In this document: one piece after another, positions 6,635 through 8,110 of the stretch | Layout: each line of letters opens with the position of its first letter | Position numbering within the stretch: position 1 is the stretch's first letter | Assembly: GCA_021785115.1 (NCBI GenBank) | Contig: JAJYGO010000115.1 | Span: forward strand, 1-8,110 | Direction of reading: 5' to 3' | DNA: 8,110 nt | DNA from: Chloroflexota bacterium | GTDB taxonomy: Bacteria > Chloroflexota > Limnocylindria > Limnocylindrales > CSP1-4 | Made by a program: the position numbers and the translations under genes | Notes under the pieces: model-generated | Told to the model about the DNA's origin: nothing | What the model saw: only the letters and a program-made list of their open reading frames with translations | Databases searched by the model: none

Positions 6635-7462
6635 ATGAACGGGCAGCAGGCGCTCGCACGGCTCCGTCGGACGGTGGACCAGGGCGGCGTGATCATGGGC
6701 GCCGGCGCCGGCACGGGCCTGTCGGCGAAGTGCGCCGAGGCAGGCGGAGCCGACCTCATCATCATCTACAACTCGGGCCGCTACCGGATGGCCGGCCGCG
6801 GCTCCCTCGCCGGCTGCATGCCCTACGGGGACGCAAACGCGATCGTGATGGAGATGGCGGGCGAGGTCCTCCCGGTCGTTCGCGAGACCCCGGTTCTCGC
6901 AGGCGTCTGCGGCACCGACCCATTCCGGCTCATGCCGGTCTTTCTCGAGGAGGTCAAGCGCGTCGGCTTCTCAGGTGTGCAGAACTTCCCGACGGTTGGC
7001 CTGTGCGACGGGCAGTTCCGCCAGAACCTCGAAGAGACCGGGATGGGCTTCGGCCTCGAGGTCGACATGATCGGGCAGGCCCACGAAGCCGGCCTGCTCA
7101 CCACCCCCTACGTGTTCGACACCGAGCAGGCGGCCGCGATGGCCAAGGCCGGCGCCGACGTCGTCGTCGCCCATATGGGCCTCACCACGAAGGGCGCGAT
7201 CGGCGCCACGACCGCGCTCACAATCGAGGCCTCGGCCGAGCGCGTGCAGGCCATCCGCGACGCCGCCGTCGCGGTCAACCCGGACATCCTGGTGCTGTGC
7301 CATGGTGGCCCCATCGCCGAGCCCGAGGACGCGGAGTACGTCCTCACGCACACCACCGGCGTCGCCGGGTTCTTCGGAGCGTCCTCGATGGAGCGCCTGC
7401 CCACCGAGGTCGCGATCACCGAGAACATGAAGCGGTTCAAGAGGATCGCCAAGGCGTCCTAG
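6635..7462 (+). CDS. Phosphoenolpyruvate hydrolase-like TIM-barrel protein
   Basis: A 275-residue protein of the family annotated as PEP hydrolase-like (formerly TIM-barrel signal transduction protein), corresponding to the C-terminal half of plant Tm-1. The motifs follow the strand ends of a TIM barrel: [11 protein letters not shown] (22-32), [19 protein letters not shown] (42-60), YGDAN (64-68), GVCGTDP (90-96), [13 protein letters not shown] (114-126), HMGLTTKG (180-187), CHGGPI (222-227) and [12 protein letters not shown] (245-256). The loops near YNSGR, GTDP and HGGPI are good candidates for binding a phosphate- or carboxylate-bearing ligand. The fold resembles the PEP mutase/isocitrate lyase type, but the true reaction is not known to me, so the name should be read as a family label. 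AGGAGGT (6621-6627) 7 nt before the ATG gives a firm start. Confidence 0.88.
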   Translation: MNGQQALARLRRTVDQGGVIMGAGAGTGLSAKCAEAGGADLIIIYNSGRYRMAGRGSLAGCMPYGDANAIVMEMAGEVLPVVRETPVLAGVCGTDPFRLMPVFLEEVKRVGFSGVQNFPTVGLCDGQFRQNLEETGMGFGLEVDMIGQAHEAGLLTTPYVFDTEQAAAMAKAGADVVVAHMGLTTKGAIGATTALTIEASAERVQAIRDAAVAVNPDILVLCHGGPIAEPEDAEYVLTHTTGVAGFFGASSMERLPTEVAITENMKRFKRIAKAS

Positions 7463-7480
7463 CCCGCATGCCACGCAGTT

Positions 7481-7495
7481 CCGGCCTAGCGCCGG
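7481..7495 (+). other. Small intercistronic hairpin
   Basis: CCGGC (7481-7485) pairs with GCCGG (7491-7495) around a 5-nt loop, and GTT (7478-7480) can also pair with AAC (7498-7500) past a two-base bulge. It fills the 52-nt spacer just ahead of the next ribosome site (GGAGGA, 7501-7506). No T-run follows, so it is not a standard terminator. It may tune mRNA stability, or be chance in GC-rich DNA. Confidence 0.3.
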
Positions 7496-7514
7496 CCAAC
7501 GGAGGAAGCGCACC

Positions 7515-8110
7515 GTGCCGCTGAAGGAAGAGGTCCTTGGCCAGTTCCTCGGGGACGAGTCGTTCCCGATCGAGTGGACGTCCGAGACCGAGAAGCTCCT
7601 GTTCTGGGTCTTCGACGATCTCCACTGCCCCAAGCCGCTGAGCCCGATGTACGAGGACATCGGTGGGTGGTGGCTCTCCTGCGACCACATGTTCCGCCGT
7701 TTCGGCACGCCGTTCGCGACGGACTGGATCTACAAGAACATCAACGGGTATCTCTACACGGCCGCCATCCCGGCCGAGAAGGGCCTCGTCGTCGACACCC
7801 AGGAGTACAACCTGCGGACGAACCCAATCGTCCCCGAGGACGACGAGTACGTCGGCAAGATCGGCGCCTACCTGGGCCTCGTGCTGCCGGTCTACGGCAG
7901 CAACTTCACTTTCTGGTGGCGGACCCGCTTCGTCCCCGAGATGCAGCGGAACTTCGACTATATCGAGAGCATGCTCGACCGCAAGGCCGACCTGACACTT
8001 GCCGACCTGGCAGTCCTCCTTGAGGACTCCATTGACATGCACGACCGCCACTGGAAGATCCACTGGATGCTGAACTTCGCGCAGCTCAGCGCGACGCTCA
8101 ACCTCAAGGC
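7515..8110 (+). CDS. PEP-utilizing (dikinase-like) enzyme, N-terminal 198 residues; runs off the right edge
   Basis: A GTG at 7515, 8 nt after GGAGGA (7501-7506), opens a frame that continues past the window end. The visible 198 residues resemble the N-terminal region of proteins annotated as PEP-utilizing enzymes, in which a phosphohistidine 'mobile' domain normally lies near the C-terminus, as in PEP synthase, pyruvate phosphate dikinase and phenylphosphate synthase. Diagnostic stretches are FWVFDDLHCPKPLSPMYEDI (30-49) followed by GGWW, RRFGTPFATDW (61-71), NINGYLYTAAIP (75-86), WWRTRFVPEMQRN (134-146) and EDSIDMHDRHWKIHWMLNF (170-188). It is rich in Trp and other aromatics and has no signal peptide. 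The catalytic His domain is outside the window, so enzyme activity is inferred from recalled family resemblance only. It does not begin with an ATP-grasp domain, so a partner subunit or a later domain would have to bind ATP. Confidence 0.72.
   Translation, partial: MPLKEEVLGQFLGDESFPIEWTSETEKLLFWVFDDLHCPKPLSPMYEDIGGWWLSCDHMFRRFGTPFATDWIYKNINGYLYTAAIPAEKGLVVDTQEYNLRTNPIVPEDDEYVGKIGAYLGLVLPVYGSNFTFWWRTRFVPEMQRNFDYIESMLDRKADLTLADLAVLLEDSIDMHDRHWKIHWMLNFAQLSATLNLK

Noticed and set aside
4696..6765. A 689-residue open frame on the minus strand across livF, the UPF0261 gene and the start of the TIM-barrel gene
   Set aside because: Same cause: a biased composition of Arg, Gly, His and Ala typical of antisense frames, and it spans three genes with intact motifs on the other strand.
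5386..7462. Reading the Tm-1-like pair as an antiviral defence system
   Set aside because: Tm-1 blocks tobamovirus replication in tomato, but here the genes sit in a transporter operon without defence neighbours. A metabolic role is much more likely.
7469..7525. An 18-residue ATG frame in the spacer before the last gene
   Set aside because: No ribosome site precedes it, it crosses the hairpin, and it overlaps the well-supported GTG start at 7515.
1..8110. Mobile elements, CRISPR arrays, tRNA or rRNA genes
   Set aside because: No transposase-like product, terminal inverted repeats, regularly spaced repeats or RNA-gene signatures were seen; coding density is high and composition looks uniform.

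Overview
The window is GC-rich throughout, with third codon positions almost always G or C. It reads as one tightly packed catabolic-type operon on the + strand, with a divergent cupin gene cut off by the left edge. A lipoprotein-type solute-binding protein, GTG/TTG starts and strong AGGAGG ribosome sites fit a high-GC Gram-positive-like bacterium (Actinomycetota or Chloroflexota). That placement is an inference from composition and style; no rRNA or other phylogenetic marker is present.

Layout. Positions 1-174 (minus strand) hold the first 58 codons of a small cupin protein. Positions 175-406 are a divergent regulatory region. It has a sigma70-like promoter facing each way and two copies of a TAATCGATYATCGAY element, one inside each promoter, so one unseen regulator probably controls both directions. 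Positions 407-5373 encode a complete five-part ABC importer of the branched-chain/hydrophobic amino acid (HAAT) type in the order livH, livM, livK, livG, livF. Most junctions overlap by 4-8 nt; the exception is a 93-nt livM-livK spacer carrying a hairpin and extra ribosome-site-like runs. Positions 5386-6615 encode a Tm-1-like (UPF0261) ATP-binding protein and 6635-7462 a TIM-barrel protein of the phosphoenolpyruvate-hydrolase-like family. From 7515 to the right edge runs the N-terminal part of a protein resembling PEP-utilizing (dikinase-like) enzymes. No terminator is visible, so the operon continues past the window.

How the genes may work together. The importer would bring in a small organic solute. 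The three following proteins all belong to families named for ATP, PEP or phosphoryl chemistry and are poorly characterised biochemically. The UPF0261 and TIM-barrel genes correspond to the two halves of the single tomato Tm-1 protein, which argues that their products act together. The most interesting reading is an uptake-plus-phosphorylation pathway for an unidentified substrate, controlled by the ATCGAT-type operators. The substrate and reactions cannot be deduced from this sequence alone. No mobile element, CRISPR array, tRNA or rRNA was seen.
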